DNA from: Malurus cyaneus samueli
Taxonomy: Eukaryota > Chordata > Aves > Passeriformes > Maluridae
Assembly: GCA_009741485.1 (NCBI GenBank)
Contig: CM019214.1
Location: 22,776,267 to 22,840,266, forward strand
Reading direction: 5' to 3'
DNA length: 64,000 bases
Shown here: one piece after another, positions 1 through 13,200 of the stretch
Position numbering within the stretch: the first letter of the stretch is position 1
Layout: every line of letters starts with the position of its first letter
Translations under genes and position numbers: made by a program
Notes under the pieces: model-generated
Told to the model about the DNA's origin: nothing
The model's database searches: none
The model's input: only the letters and a program-made list of their open reading frames with translations

Positions 1-2275
1 CCCTTGGGGATAGAAAACACATGGACTGTTGTTGTTCTCTTTGCCTTTTAGTCACATACTGCCTTTTCTGCTCCCTACTTTTTCCCTCCAGTTGTTGATC
101 CTTGCTTATAACTTGCTTTCATGAAGCTGTTACTTTCTTATGTCCGTATCTCCTAATACTCTTCATCAGCAACAAACAGAATTTTGCAAGACTTGTTCAA
201 ACTGTTATAAGAACAATATTCATAACTCACAGGAGTTAAGGGAATTTTCTGCATTAGGTCCAATTTTTATTGAAGGAGAAGGGAAAATGCTCTTACATTT
301 TTTGTCATAAATAATTGAATGCTTTTATTCCATTTTCTCTGAACTGCTAGATGGTGTTTCATTTTGTTGCTCAGATTAACTATCTAAAAATAAAACAATT
401 CTCAGTGAATTAATGAAATGAACACATTGAATGAAATGTACAGACCCAGGTATGTGTTATTTTGATTATTTTTAAGATGATGGAAGGCTTCTGCTGGTTT
501 CTATTCCATGCAGAACCAGATACTTATATGCAGGTAGACTGTAAACTCTTCAAGACCGAGATGCCCTGCTTCTATATGGCTACAACAATCTGACCATGAT
601 CCTCAATCTTCATTTGGCTCCTGTTCCAAACCAGCCCATGAGTCTGGAGTCAAACTGAAGAGTTCTAGCTCTTGCACAGTTTGATTTATCAGAGAATACT
701 TGCTTGGGGAGTTGAGACCCTCACTCTTTGCATTTGGAAATAATTCCTGATTTTGAAACAAAGACATCTGTTTCCATATAACATTATTCTCATTATGGGG
801 TCCAGCAAATCATCTCTGTTTGACTTCCACAGATTGGCTCTGAATCTATACAGGTGATGAGAAAGGCTGTGCTATTATGTATAAATATCTGTATACACAA
901 ATCTTCATTGCAATGTAGAAACCAGCTGAAAGGGGATGTTGTTTCAATTTGAAAAAAAAAAATTATGATTACTCAGAGGAAGTGCAATGATTTCTAAGGA
1001 AGTGATCATTTGACTTCATTCAATAAAGCATCTCTGAAGGGTATCTCTAACTACAGTCTGTTTTGAATCATATTTTAGAATAAAATCATCAGACTGTAGT
1101 GACAGTAGTGCAGACAGAGACAACTGATCTTAATCAAGACACCTTACTAAAACATAATGAAGAAGAACTGTCAGACATCTTTTACAAAATATATAAAAAT
1201 GTTTGCACTGAAATGATAAAAATGGATTCACCTTACAAAATAGGTACTTCAAAGTGTTTTCAATGCTTTTCCTCTAATGGATGTTTTCCTCAGGCCTCTG
1301 CTCTTGTTGAAGCCATACCAAATGTGTTGCCCTCAATTAAAAACATTTGTACAGTCTAATTTTAAAACTTCTAAGTTTTCATCTTCTTCCATGGGGAACC
1401 TCTCCTTCAGCCATAATCACACTCACTTGTTTCAGCCATGCTGATGCAAGGCAAAGCTGCGACAGCTTTCACATGACCCAGTAGAAAACACGGGTCTCCT
1501 CCCCATGGGCCCTTCCAAGCCAGAGCCAGATCCTGCCATCCAATCTAATGTTTTCTTCTTTAGTGTCTTCTAGAAACCGCTCTGTAAATTTATTTTTTTA
1601 AGTCTGCTCTTCAAAAACAAAAACAGAGTGAAATAGATTGCTCAAAAGTTAATGTAAGCCATATTTCCACATTTTTGCTGAGACCAGCCATTTCCTCAGA
1701 AGTGAAGTCCTGCAATTTCCTCAATCTTCAATCTTCCTTCCTCTGGAGTAACAGTTTCCCCTGTGGAAAAATAGTTTATTGGGCCGAATTTTACCATGAG
1801 ATGCATTTTTTTGATATTAGAATCTCCAGATCCAACCCCTAAGGAAATAATTTACAAGTGAGTGGAAAAAGTAGATAAAGATGAGCCCGATCTGCTAAAA
1901 TAGTCACTTCATCCCGTACACTCAATTCTCTTTTCTTTGTGTCTCAGTTTGTATGGATTTATGTTCTCATGACCTTGCAGAGCCAAAGTCCAATGCAGCT
2001 CATTAGCACTCCTGCAAGGTTCACCCCTAACACAGCCATTCCCAGGGAAGTGGTAGGACAAATGTCTGGGAGAAGATTAGGTCTCAGTTTGCTCTCTGTG
2101 ACATTCTGTGGTTGATCCTTCCTTGTATCCCAACCCCCTTTCCTGTGTGCTGATCTGGCAATTCCTGCATATTAGCTCTAGAGCTAAACATTCAGTGTAG
2201 CTGGAGAGGAAAAAAAATAAGCTTGTTTGTATCAGATGGACTGAAAAAATATAAATTGAGTCCTTATCAGGCATA
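1..2275. other. Unique non-coding DNA, no gene seen
   Basis: AT-rich sequence without a recognisable exon or repeat family. The longest open stretch (1099-1359, +, 86 codons) begins at GTG rather than ATG, has no domain I recognise, and is within chance expectation. Short A and T runs are present (for example near 950). I see no CR1-like text here. Confidence 0.6.
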
Positions 2276-2335
2276 AACCCCCCCCCTCCCTCTTCCCAAA
2301 AACCCAACCCAACCAAACTAACAAACAAAAAACCC
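2276..2335. repeat. C/A-rich low-complexity patch
   Basis: A run of C residues (about 2279-2287) is followed by CCCTCCC and then by AACCC/AACCAAAC/AACAAAC-type words up to about 2335. It is simple low-complexity DNA. Although some words resemble CCCTAA, they are not in regular tandem order, so this is not a telomeric array. Confidence 0.6.
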
Positions 2336-3875
2336 TAAAACCCAAAGCCACAGAAATCAAGAGCAGCCAGCTCCCACCCCCTGGAAACAAACAGCTGAGT
2401 GAGCTTCAAGCTGACCCAGTCAGACTCCTTGTTTTATCAATAAATTGCATTATTTCTGCCTTGATTATTTCCACTGTAGAGGGTATCTGCAAGGTTATCG
2501 AGACCCAAGTGACTTAATAAGATCACAAAGAGATACAGCTGATAATTGTTTTCTGACAGGTTTACGTCCGCAACTGATGCATCTCTTAAGAGTTTGATAT
2601 TTTTGCAGACAAGTCTAAGCAGAAACATATGCAGTGCCTTATCACGATGGAGTCTGGGTGCTGCGGGGGAGAGGCAGAGGGGGAGGTGGCTCTGAGCTGA
2701 AGTAAGGAAGCTCCTTCTTGTCACTCAGCCTGGAGAATTTCTTAGCGCCTTGTTAAATCCGCTGATGAATGCATACCTCGGTGAAGCTCCAAGAGGGCAA
2801 CTGCACGTTAGGAGATTTTATTTTACAGATTGCCCTGTAGACAAGAGAAATTTGATTTCTGAACCTACACAAAAGGCTCGCTGTGCTTTGTGAGTGTATT
2901 GATCTGGCAGCATTACAGCAGCTGTGAGCTCAAATGTCTGTGCTGCCGGCATAATCAGAAACATGCGACATGCAGGATGCAGCAAGCTTCCAGAGCTTAA
3001 CCAGCCAGATAGGGCACCTGTCAATTCCTTTCAGGGCTAACAGCAGGATAAAGAAGCAGTGTATATGGGGAACTATCAAAGCTGTTGCAAAAAAAGAGAT
3101 GAGGAAATGACAAAAGAAAATTAAAAAGCACAAGAAAATCACTGGAAGATGTAAAAGTACCTGATTATTCTCCTGCTTTTCAGATATGTTAGCTTTACAG
3201 TACTTAAACAAATCCAATATGCAGGCCAATTACATACAGTCTGAAAACCAAAATCCCTGTTTCAAAATGTCTGGGTGATATCATTGTTCTGTGTTTACCT
3301 TTCTCATATTTTCCAGCAGTCCTGAAGCCCTTCTGTGCTGAGCAAAGCTTTTTAAGGTAGGAAAGAAATCTGCTTTGTTATTCTTAATGTTTTCCAAGCA
3401 TCTTTCATCACACTAGAAAATCATATTTTTGGCTTGTGGATATATTTATATATTATTTTTATCTTGATTTCAGTACATACTCGTTTTCTTCTCATGGCTT
3501 TCTGGTAAATGTATGAGCTGACTTCCCACAGTTTGCATCTTGATGTAATACTTGTGCCTGACATTTTCTGGAATTACGGGTTTTGTTCAGGCAGTAGCAC
3601 AGTGCACAAAAGAAAGGTAATAACGGTGGTTTGTAGCATGTGGATCGGGCTTTGAGGTTAGTGAATAAGCCATTAACATATGGTCTGTTCTTGCAAGGGC
3701 TCACACAGAGAGCGCCTTCAGGGTGCGAGGAAGCACAATGAACCGGGAGCACTTCCTCCGCATGACTTTGCAGAACGGCTTTCAGTTTTCTTTTTCCGGA
3801 GACAAACCATGGAGGTAGAAGCTGAAAACCTGCCTGTTCTGGTCAGGGTTAACGCTGCTGGAGCGATGAAGTGTG
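2336..3875. other. Unique non-coding DNA, partly complex and possibly constrained
   Basis: No gene. The part from about 2410 to 3040 is compositionally balanced and repeat-free, and rich in short motifs of the kind seen in conserved non-coding elements. That resemblance is an impression only: conservation cannot be judged from one sequence. The overlapping short minus-strand open frames here carry no recognisable domain. Confidence 0.35.
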
Positions 3876-3968
3876 CTTTTTATTTTTTTTTTATTTTTTT
3901 TTATTTTTTTTTGTTGGTGGTTTTTTGTTTTTTTTTTTTTGGTTTTTTTTGTTTTTTTTTTTTGTTCC
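3876..3968. repeat. T-rich low-complexity tract
   Basis: About 90 bases of long T runs interrupted by single A or G residues and one GTTGGTGG segment. Read on the plus strand it gives a phenylalanine-rich spurious frame. No CR1 or other element flanks it, so a retroposon poly(A) tail origin is possible but not shown. Confidence 0.85.
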
Positions 3969-5873
3969 TTATGCTTGTTATTTGTGAATCATTTTAAAAG
4001 TATGGCAATCTCAGATCTGCTTTCTCCTCTAGTATGTGAGTTTCCTGAGTTCGCTTAGCAGGCTTTGTTAGGTAGCTGCCCTCACTACTGTCAGTGCTCA
4101 GAATCAAACAGGCTGCTAAAACAGCTTTTCTCTTTCTTCAGTGGAGCTAAATGTAGAAACTACTTTTATAGTTTTTAATTAAAAAAAGGTTTATAGGAGG
4201 GTTAAATTTAAACAGCAAGTGGCCCTGACCACAATGGTAACATTTCGAAACCAACAATTATCTCTCTTGGTAGCTGTGCAATTACAGAATGTACCTACAA
4301 GTAAAAATCCTCAGTAATGCATTACTCTCCTCTGATAGCTGTGCTAGGGAAAGAATCCATTAGCAGAAGACTGGATCTTATTCATCCAGGAGCACCAAGA
4401 TGAGTCAGACTTTACTGTGTACTAGAAATATATCATTCCAGGATCTTTGCTTTGGTAATCAAGAAACGTGGATGCATTGAACATTTAATAGAGGTAGGTA
4501 CATTCACCACACAGCTACATACACCATTCATGTATTCATGGAATAGACTCTATTCACTCTGAAAGTGAGAGATGAGTAATTTTTAAAAATATTTTTAAGA
4601 CTTAAGTATCAAAATTGTGGCTGTCAGCTGCAGAGTCTTTTGAGCTAATAGAAATTTGTCCCATAGTTGCAGAGCCCACAAACCCAAGTCACCAAACCTT
4701 TCTATTCTCTAGTACTCAGCTGAAAAATATGACCAGTGAGTGAATGGGTGAGCCATGGGTAAGGCATGGAGAAGTCTCCAGAGTTCTGGGAGTCCTTGCT
4801 CAGGAACTACCATATTTAGAACTAATTTGGAGTTCTCTGAACATACCAAGTGTGCCTTCATTTTAATTCTTTTTCATCTCAGAAGTTAGATATAACAAAT
4901 CCGTTTTTCCAACCAAGAGCCAGAGAAGGATGGCAAAGCCACAGGATTTCTCTATTCCTTTTGTACCTAAGAACTCACAGCCCACAGCAGGTTAGGTTCA
5001 TGTAAAGAACATGTATGCCCTCATCAGCTCAGTATGGAAGTCAGATTCTTACTTCAAGAGGACTGCATCATGAGATATTAAAAATACAGATTAACTCATT
5101 CACATTCCAAGTTCTCCTTTACCTCCACTAACAGGGAAGTAGCATTACTATAGAAAAATCCTTTCTTGCTCTACGTCATCTCACTTATGTCCATACTAAT
5201 CTAGACTTTGGTCAGAAACAATGGATGCAATATTTCTTGTTGGGAAAGTGTGAAACGCTGGTTCATAGTCAGGCATGGCTGAGCTGCTGATGGGCAGAGA
5301 AGCTGCACTGCAGTGTCTCCTCTCATGGGACTGGATTACAAGTAGCTCTAGGCAGAGTTAATGGAGGGACTGTGCCAGCCCTCTCCCTTCTTCTCTTCCC
5401 TCTGATAAGCTTGAACCAATGTTGTTGTAACAACTGCCTACTTACTTAACACACTGCTTCATCTGTCTGCTCTCCTTTTCTGTGCCTCTCACTGTCTCTT
5501 TCTGCCTTTCATCCCTCAACACTGTTGAGACCACTGGGCCATTGAGAGAAGGATTGATATTTATTTTGTGTTCATAACATCTAGTACTGTGAAGTGTTAA
5601 ACGGCATCTGCAGGCACTTTGAAGAAAACAAGCAAGCAATATAATGCCTTTTGAGCAATTACTGTGGCAGTGTAAAGATGCATTTGCCCCATCGAACAAA
5701 ATTGTGCTTACAGAGCAAATGCAATTCACTCTGTAACGTGAGTGGTGGTAAATCAAAGTAAAAGAAGATTAATATTTCAATTTAGCTAATCTTACTGACT
5801 CAAAAATACTCGTCTGCTCAGTTTATAGTACAAGCACTGGAGATAATTCATGTTGCTGTCTATCTCTTCTCCA
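3969..5873. other. Unique non-coding DNA, no gene seen
   Basis: AT-rich, repeat-poor sequence with stops in all frames at short intervals. The largest frame (5442-5756, minus, 104 codons) has no recognisable domain or splice-flanked structure. Nothing else is supported. Confidence 0.55.
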
Positions 5874-5917
5874 GGTTTTTTTGGTTTTTTTTTTTTTTTT
5901 TTTTTTTTTTTTCTTTT
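5874..5917. repeat. Poly(T) run upstream of CR1
   Basis: An almost pure T run with an early GG interruption, ending about 12 bases before recognisable CR1 sequence begins. In the plus orientation CR1 does not carry a 5' poly(T). The run is therefore either an independent homopolymer or the reverse-strand poly(A) of another retroposed copy. Confidence 0.8.
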
Positions 5918-5928
5918 TACTACTAAAA

Positions 5929-6610
5929 TGGATTGAGAGCAGCCCTGAGAAGAAGGACATGGGTTTGTCAGTTGATGAAAGCTCAACATCAGGTGGCAAT
6001 GTGTGGTTGCAGGAAGCCAAAACGTCCTAGGCTGCATCAAAAGCAGCAAGGCCAGCAGGTTGGGGGAGGTGGCTCTGCACATCTACCCTGCTCTTATGAC
6101 ACCTCACCTAGAGTGATGCTTCCAGTTCTGGGCTCCCTGACATAGGAAGGACATAGACCTGCTGGAGTCAGTCCAGAGGAGGGCCACAAAGATACTCAGA
6201 GGGCTGGAACACCCCTCCTATGAGGACAGCCAGAGAGAATTGGGGTTGTTCAGCCTGAAGAAGAGAAGGCTCTGTGGAGACTTCATAGCAGTGTTTAAAT
6301 TCCTAAAGGGTTTTTTTAAAAAGGTGGAGAGAGGCATTTTACTAAGAGCAGTAGTGACAGGACAAGGGATGACAGTGATAAACCGAAAGGTGTTAGACTT
6401 AGGTTAGATATTAGGTAGAAATTTTTTGCAATGAGAACAGTGAGACACAGGAACAGGCTGCCAGAGAAATTGTGGATGCCCCATTGCTGGAAGTCAAAGG
6501 TCAAATGGAGCTTTGAGCAAAATGGTTCAGTTAAAGGTCTTCCTGCCAATGGAAGAGGCATTGGAACTAGGTGATCTTCCAACTCACATGTTTTATGAGT
6601 CTGTGATTTT
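5929..6610 (+). mobile_element. CR1 LINE fragment, 5'-truncated 3' end
   Basis: Reads as the 3' part of an avian CR1 non-LTR retrotransposon in sense orientation. The end of the reverse-transcriptase reading frame is visible as degenerate text (GGATTGAGAGCAGCCCTGAG, then 'GCTGCATCAAAAGCAGC' and 'GGCCAGCAGGT'). The usual 3' UTR text follows ('GTCCAGAGGAGGGCCACAAAG', 'GTTCAGCCTGAAGAAGAGAAGG', 'ACAGGCTGCCAGAGAAATTGTGGATGCC'-type segments). It ends at 'GATCTTCCAACTC...TATGAGTCTGTGATTTT', the decayed form of the CR1 terminus. The frame is broken by indels and stops, so the copy is dead. About 680 bp remain of an element normally several kb long, as is typical of 5' truncation. Confidence 0.92.
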
Positions 6611-6769
6611 TACCCGACCTCTGTTCTCTACTCCCATTTCTACTCGAGTAACTCTACTCCCACTTTTACCCGAGTAACTACTCTGATTTCTACCCAAGTT
6701 ACTTTACTCCCATGTTTAGCCGAGTAACTCTACTCCCATTTTTACCTGAGTTACTCTACTCTGATTTTT
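6611..6769. repeat. ~27-bp minisatellite abutting the CR1 3' end
   Basis: Six degenerate tandem units of about 23-30 bp follow the pattern TACCCGAGTAACTCTACTCC then CATTT/CTGATTT. Unit starts lie near 6611, 6641, 6668, 6691, 6718 and 6744. The array begins exactly where the CR1 tail ends. The 'CTGATTTCTACCC' variant closely resembles the CR1 tail and junction text 'CTGTGATTTTTACCC', which suggests the array grew from the CR1 terminus. Confidence 0.85.
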
Positions 6770-9700
6770 GATGTGAAATACAATTGATCACAGGGCAGTC
6801 TGCAACAACAAAGGCTCGGTCACATTGTACTGGTACACAGCCTTCTTGCTCTATTTGGGAATTAAAACATATAGTGACCAGATTCATCTTAATAATAAGG
6901 TGCTTTTATGTAAAACGAATACTCTCAAGATCTGACCTAGATCTGGTACTCAGCTTTAATATTTAGGGAAGCAGTGGGTAAGCCTTTTTAAATCTTGAAA
7001 TCATTGAGATCTTTCAAATCATTGAGAAATGCCTGTGTTCATGTTATTAACAATAAAATTATTTCAATTGTATTTTGTTTCTGTTGTTTAATTTGATAGT
7101 ATCAGGAAAGTAACATTTGGGACAATGTAAACTGGGAAAATTCACAAGCGTGTCCAATTTCATATCTGTGAAGGCAGCAGTAGCAAGACTGTCTTTACAC
7201 CAAAACACATGTTTGGCACTCATATTTCTTAATACTTCAAGCAACTAGATTTAAAACATCACTTGAGAGAACACTGTGAATGGATACATTTTTGTCAATG
7301 GCTACAAATATATAAAGAGAATTAAAAAACATATTTTTCTATGACTATTCAAAAATGTATAAATGTGGAGACAGTGGAAAGGATGTATCTATCAATATTC
7401 TAATTGATGTCTTTAGCACATATGTTCAATAGAGTGACTGGCCACTCAGTGGACCTGCTCTAAATTTTGTTTTGCCGTGATCTATACAAACATACTCTAA
7501 AAACACAGTCTGTAGCCATCACAGTCTCAGCCTTTTAAATGACAGGCATTCAGAGAGAGAGGGCATTCATTCTCTAGTCCAGGGAATGGACTTCAAAAAG
7601 GTAAAAATATTTATTTGATTCACAAGGATTTAAATGGTTTTCCAGAAGAACAGTTTCCAGTTACTACTCTCTATTTGCAGAAATGGGACTGTCATTCAAG
7701 GTTTGCCTGTGATTTCGATTGAATCTGCAACAGTGATCAGGAAATAAAAAAACTCCTTGTGAAAACTCAGATATCCTTGGTTAGCCAGTAGCCTTACAGA
7801 CCTTGTTCTAGTTTTATATCTGGTTGTTGCTATCTAGATATTTTTTTATTCAGATCTCAGCATCACTTATGTTCCGGCACAGCACAAGCACACATTAAAC
7901 TTCTCTTCCTGCAATATTTTAATCAAATCTCTTGCCTTCCAGAGCTTTTTCAGGGTTTCAACTCAGATACACATAAAATATCAGGTGAAGGTGAAGACTG
8001 TGCTATTGAGCCTTTGACAGTATTTATCAAGGCCTTCCAGGTCAGCAGAATTCAGAGCTTCTTTTCCTTTGCCAAATTTAGGAGCTGGTCACAACGGCTC
8101 ATAACCAATTACCACTCATCAGTTAAGCCATACTTTTTAGGTAATGGCAGTTGATATGAATGGACTTAATCTAAGTTCTGCCCCTTGGGCATTACCCCTG
8201 AAGATTTCAGTAAGAACTTGACAGACCTATTAGTTAACAGTGCACTCATGGCTTTGTAATAAAATTTTGGCTTATTAATTAATGAACCATGTAAATCTCA
8301 TTCGATGCAGTGATGAGGTGGCCTCAAGTCAAATAAGTATGAAGGTCAAGGAAAGAAGGTGAATAAGCTCCAGGGCTTTGTAGCCTTTGTCTGTACATGC
8401 TTTCTCCTCTCTTTTGACATACCTGACTGTGTCATGCAGCCAGCACTGGCAGGGATGTCTCTACCAGCACAGAAAAAGCCAGGAATCAGATAGGAATCTT
8501 TCTCTAGCTCTGAAAACAGCTAAGAACGAGTCCTGGAGCAACCTACACAAATGTTGTAATACTAAACCACCTTTTTCTTCTTTCCAGATTGCAAAGGATT
8601 CATTCTGCATTTGACCACTTGGGCTTGGAGGAGATCCAAAACTCTCCCCTCATGTTATTTGCTCAGCCTAGGGCTGACAACCTAAGAAAAATCATGGAAT
8701 TGATTGCCCTTTGGTCATACAAAACAACAAAAAAATGGCAATAAACACATCCATTTCAAAGGGAATGGCATCCTCATGTGTTGCAGGGGACTCAAAGCTA
8801 ACATGATCCACATCAGCACCAAGGTACTTTGGCAGAGGCCATGGGAGGGAGGGTCATACGGTGTGAGTGATATCCCCAGCAAGACCATAAACCCCAGGCA
8901 GCTCAGGGCATACCTGAGATATCGTGAGCCAGGACAGCCTCTATGTATTGAAAGAGTCTCTCTTTAGCCTCAAGCCATTCACAAGGTTATTTCACCAGGA
9001 CAAAAAAAAAATTTTTGCTTTTCTTCCTTTTTTCCAAGGTTTTGGTTTGTGGGATTTTGTAGATTATTTTTGGAGAGCAGCGACGGTTGAATAACTGGAC
9101 TGGTAGCAAAAGCACTGATCTCCTATACTGTCTTTGCCAAGTTGTAGTGTGACTGACAACACGTCATTTCACTTTTTTGTCTCAGTTTTCTACTAGTATA
9201 TAAGGAAAACAATCGTCCAAGTGGTTCTGAGTGACTAAATTCACTACTGTCCTAAGCCAAAGTCCATTGACGTTAATGGAAAAGCTCTCAATTACCTTGA
9301 AGGGCTTCAGGCCAGGCCTTGCTTATTCAGCGTTACAAGAAGCATTTGAAAACCCTTTAAACAGTGCCATGTGTGTGCAAAGGTATTGATTACTTCAGGA
9401 CTGAGGAATAAACTTTTTAACTGATACAAGTACACATAAATACACTTTTTGAAGTCTCATTTTTAACAAAATTTACTCCTTCTGGGAAAAATGTGTATAT
9501 AAAACAAATAATGTCAATACTGGCATTTGTCTTCAGCAGTTTATAAAACAAAGCATTTATTCTGTTAACCACAGACTCCTTTTGATTTTCAAAAAAATGC
9601 AGATCTGGACAGATCTGAAGGCAATGCAGTCATGTATAATAGCTGTCATTCTTTACTAATTTATGGCCACTCTGTGCAAACCTTTGTGACAGGTTTCAGT

Positions 9701-10256
9701 TGATAGACAGCTTACGGGCCAGAGACTCATAAACAGGTTTTAAAGCTCCAAGACAGACCTAATTTTCTCTAGTAAGATTAGATTCCTCTGTAGAAGGCTG
9801 TCCTGTGATTCAAAGGCCATCATTTATAATGGTCCATCTGCTGTTGTATTCTGTAGAGACCGACAAAATTTACCAAAGCACTGGACTAAGGTCAACAATT
9901 GCTTAGATCTGTTGGGAGACTTTACAGGCACAAGGATCAATCTGATGTCAAGGTCAAGGTCTTTCCTGCAGCAGGGTAACTTGGTAGAGAAGCTCAGAAA
10001 CCAACTGGTGTGTAACAGAGAGAAAGCACCAGTGCTGGCGGGGATGATGGTATCTAACCCTATTCTCTTGAAGCAAGAGCAGGGAAACCCAACATGAACT
10101 ACCTAGTCTGTGGAAGGAAACAAAGAGGAGAAAGGAGAAAGTTGACATTTTAAAAGCACTTGGAAGTGGTTAAAGTTAAAATCCTGAACTATGATATACT
10201 TTTTCAATAATTCTCAGATTAAAAAAAATTCAATTGCTGACATTGAACTCATTTAA

Positions 10257-10293
10257 ATATTATCAAATTGTTTAGATATTATCAAATTGTTCA
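10257..10293. repeat. 19-bp direct duplication
   Basis: Two adjacent copies of ATATTATCAAATTGTT start at 10257 and 10276, with a period of 19 bp. It is a simple local duplication in AT-rich DNA. Confidence 0.85.
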
Positions 10294-13200
10294 ATACAGA
10301 CAACAATGAAAAAATTAAGTCAAATGTTTCAGTGTTTTCTACAAGAAGATGCCCTGATTCTTCACTATGTGGCAATCTTTACCTCATTGTTATTAGAAAT
10401 CTTCAGTATCTTCCTGAAAAGATTTTAAAACACTTTAAACACAGAACAAAGCACTTGCAGTTGAAGTGAAACATATTATTCAGAACAGCTTCCTTGTTCC
10501 TCTGTATTTCCAAAGTGACCAACAAATTAGAGCACAAAACACACACCATTATTCATCCGGTCCTAATGAAATTATTGCTTAGCAGAGTTGTGCTCGAGGG
10601 TTCGGAATCCCCAGCAGTTGCAGATTATAAAAAGAGAGAAAGTGGGAAGGATAAGGTTGCAGGGGAACTCTAACCCAATAACCCAGACATTTTGCAGGCA
10701 GTAAATTCTGAAGTATTATCATAGTAATTGACATCACAAATGCTCCAACCTGAATATATTGATTTCCAAGGTCAGCATTTTAGGCAGCAACAGCAGACAT
10801 CCTCATCCATTAGCCCTGAAATATTGATTTCAATTGGTAAAATAGAAATAGAAAAAGAAAAATACTCAAGCAATAAAATGATCTTTCTCTATCTTTGTCT
10901 CCCAGACATGGGAACAGACATGCTATTCAGAGTATATCAGTATTTATAGGATTGCTGAAGATCCATATGGATTTCCCGTTCCTCAGCCTATTAAACTTGT
11001 ATTTGTATTCAAAATGTCTAAAAAAAAATCAATTTAAATGTGAAACTACGTAACAGAGAAGAGCAAACTTTGGCTTTATCTTGCTTGATAGAGCAGGATG
11101 GATCTCAAAACTGCAAGTTTTCTCCTTGAAACAAGTAGAGAAGGTACAAAGTGTTTTTCAAATGAAACTTGGTATGTGCTAAATGCTTAATTATATAGCA
11201 AACACTAGCCATTAAGAAAGTCTCCCAAGGCTAGAAACTCTTGTTAAAATTGCTTTCACAATGATTATTGCTTCATCTTTTTCAGTGATATTACTTATCT
11301 GAAAAAAACTGTGGAGTTAAACACAATTAATTAGATTTTATAAACCTGAATAGAAGTAAAAGTTTTTCCCAAGCACTTAAACAATTCACAGTATGTAAGT
11401 TTTTTTTGGCCAAAAATAACAGTAAATTCCTTTTCTGGCTAGATGTCTGGCTAAATGTTATTCAATGCTAAACTCGTATCACTGCATGAAACCATGTTGT
11501 AGAAAGATGCTTTATGAGCATGATTTTAATTATTTTCTAAATCCATATGTAGAAGGGAAACATAAACAACATTCTCAAAATAACTGACTTCCATGTGCAT
11601 GATCCTTTCTTTAAAAATAGCACTCCTTATTCCCTGCTAGAAATATTGGATTTTTGCTTCTTTTCTGTCACATGACAAATTTTCTGGAGAAACATAGTGA
11701 GGCTAGAATGAAGCTGAGCAAACTACATGCACAGGGGTTTAGTGGCCAAAAGCAAGTGGACAAAGTATACCACGTGCACTTGAAAAGCTGGCACCCACAT
11801 GAATAGAGCCATGCAGCAAGAGCCGCCGGAGTGATAAGTACAGCAAGCAGAGCACAACTGAAAAGTGATTGTTGTATCCCAGGATACTTGGAACAGGTAA
11901 CAAAATACAGCATGACTGGAAGTGAAATTGCTGCCTTCCAATTCAAGGGTGCAGTGAGAAAAGGTAGCACAGTAGGTGTCTATATAAAGTAACACTCTGA
12001 TTGACTCGACTATTTTTGGTCCCAGCATTTGTGTCTGTGAATTATCTGCTGGAACCAGAACAATATACACACTGCATGTTTTCTTTTTACTTTGTTCCAG
12101 TCACAGAATTAGTCCTGCTTCAACATGCTTGTGTACTGTTGCATTACATCTTGGAAACTTCATTTCTAGTAAGTTAATAAGTATTAAATCTATGTTATCA
12201 CTTTCTTCCTGTAAGTTTCCACTATGTATTAGCAGACCACACATGCACAACACAGATATAGCTCTTTCCTAGAGAAATGCACAACAGCTCAGTATGATCA
12301 CAACTTGGACAACAACAGAGGGAGGAAATTTTTGCCAAGAACACAATGAAAAACTCCATGGGAACCATTAGGTTTACGCAGAGGAAAAACACATCATTAA
12401 TGCGAATGACCAATGCAATAAAACACTGAAACTTACTCCTTTATCAGTTTGTTCCCTTGGGAAAGTGAAGGAGTGAAGTCACTCACTTAGACTTGTATAA
12501 GCTATTCTAAGGCTCCCAATCTATCTGAATCTGCCTTAAGAAATTACTTGTTTCCAAAGAGGGAGAGAGCAAAAGGGAAGAAGAGGGGGAAAATGGAGGA
12601 AAAATAACTAAATCTGCTTTTTTTCAGATGACATCAAACTTCAACATAATAGTGTAAATAGAATAAATTGCAGAAGCTGGCTATGAGGATAGGCACAAAC
12701 AGCTCAGTGTCTGCTCTACCTGTGCTCCAGAGCAGTGAGGTGCAAGGCAGAAATGTTCTTCAAAGTCCCAGTCCCCACACATACAGGTAGCTTAGAGCAG
12801 GGGTGGAAAAACTGCACTCACTGATATGCCAAGGCCCAGCTGCAGCTGGTAGTAAGCTGCAGTGCCTGCTGCAGGCATGGAGAGAGCAGGGGAGCTTTGA
12901 CTGAGCCATGAACATCATTCATTCCATCCTTCCTGAGGGCCAGGGCTCACCTGCTGTTCCTGGAGACCTGTGCCCACATTATCAGGCCTAAAGAGGTGGG
13001 AGGTTATTGAAACCTTTCATTTCAACTGTCTTTAAGACAGGCTTTTCCATAGAAAAGATGTTTTTCTCTTTAGCATTCACAGCCTATCCACTGGCTTTCA
13101 GCAGTGAGACAACTACCTACTACTCTGGTTAAATCCACCATAGAAAGTGGTAATTTTTCAAAAGTGATTTTTAAGAAGGAACTTGAAAATAGTGATGGAA

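Noticed and set aside
1099..1359. 86-codon plus-strand frame
   Set aside because: GTG start, no domain, and of a length expected by chance in a 64-kb window.
2276..2335. Interstitial telomeric repeat
   Set aside because: CCCTAA-like words are present but not in regular tandem, so this is ordinary C/A-rich low-complexity DNA.
6052..6063. CTCF-like word CCAGCAGGTTGG
   Set aside because: It is standard CR1 text with a mismatch in the core; explained by the retrotransposon.
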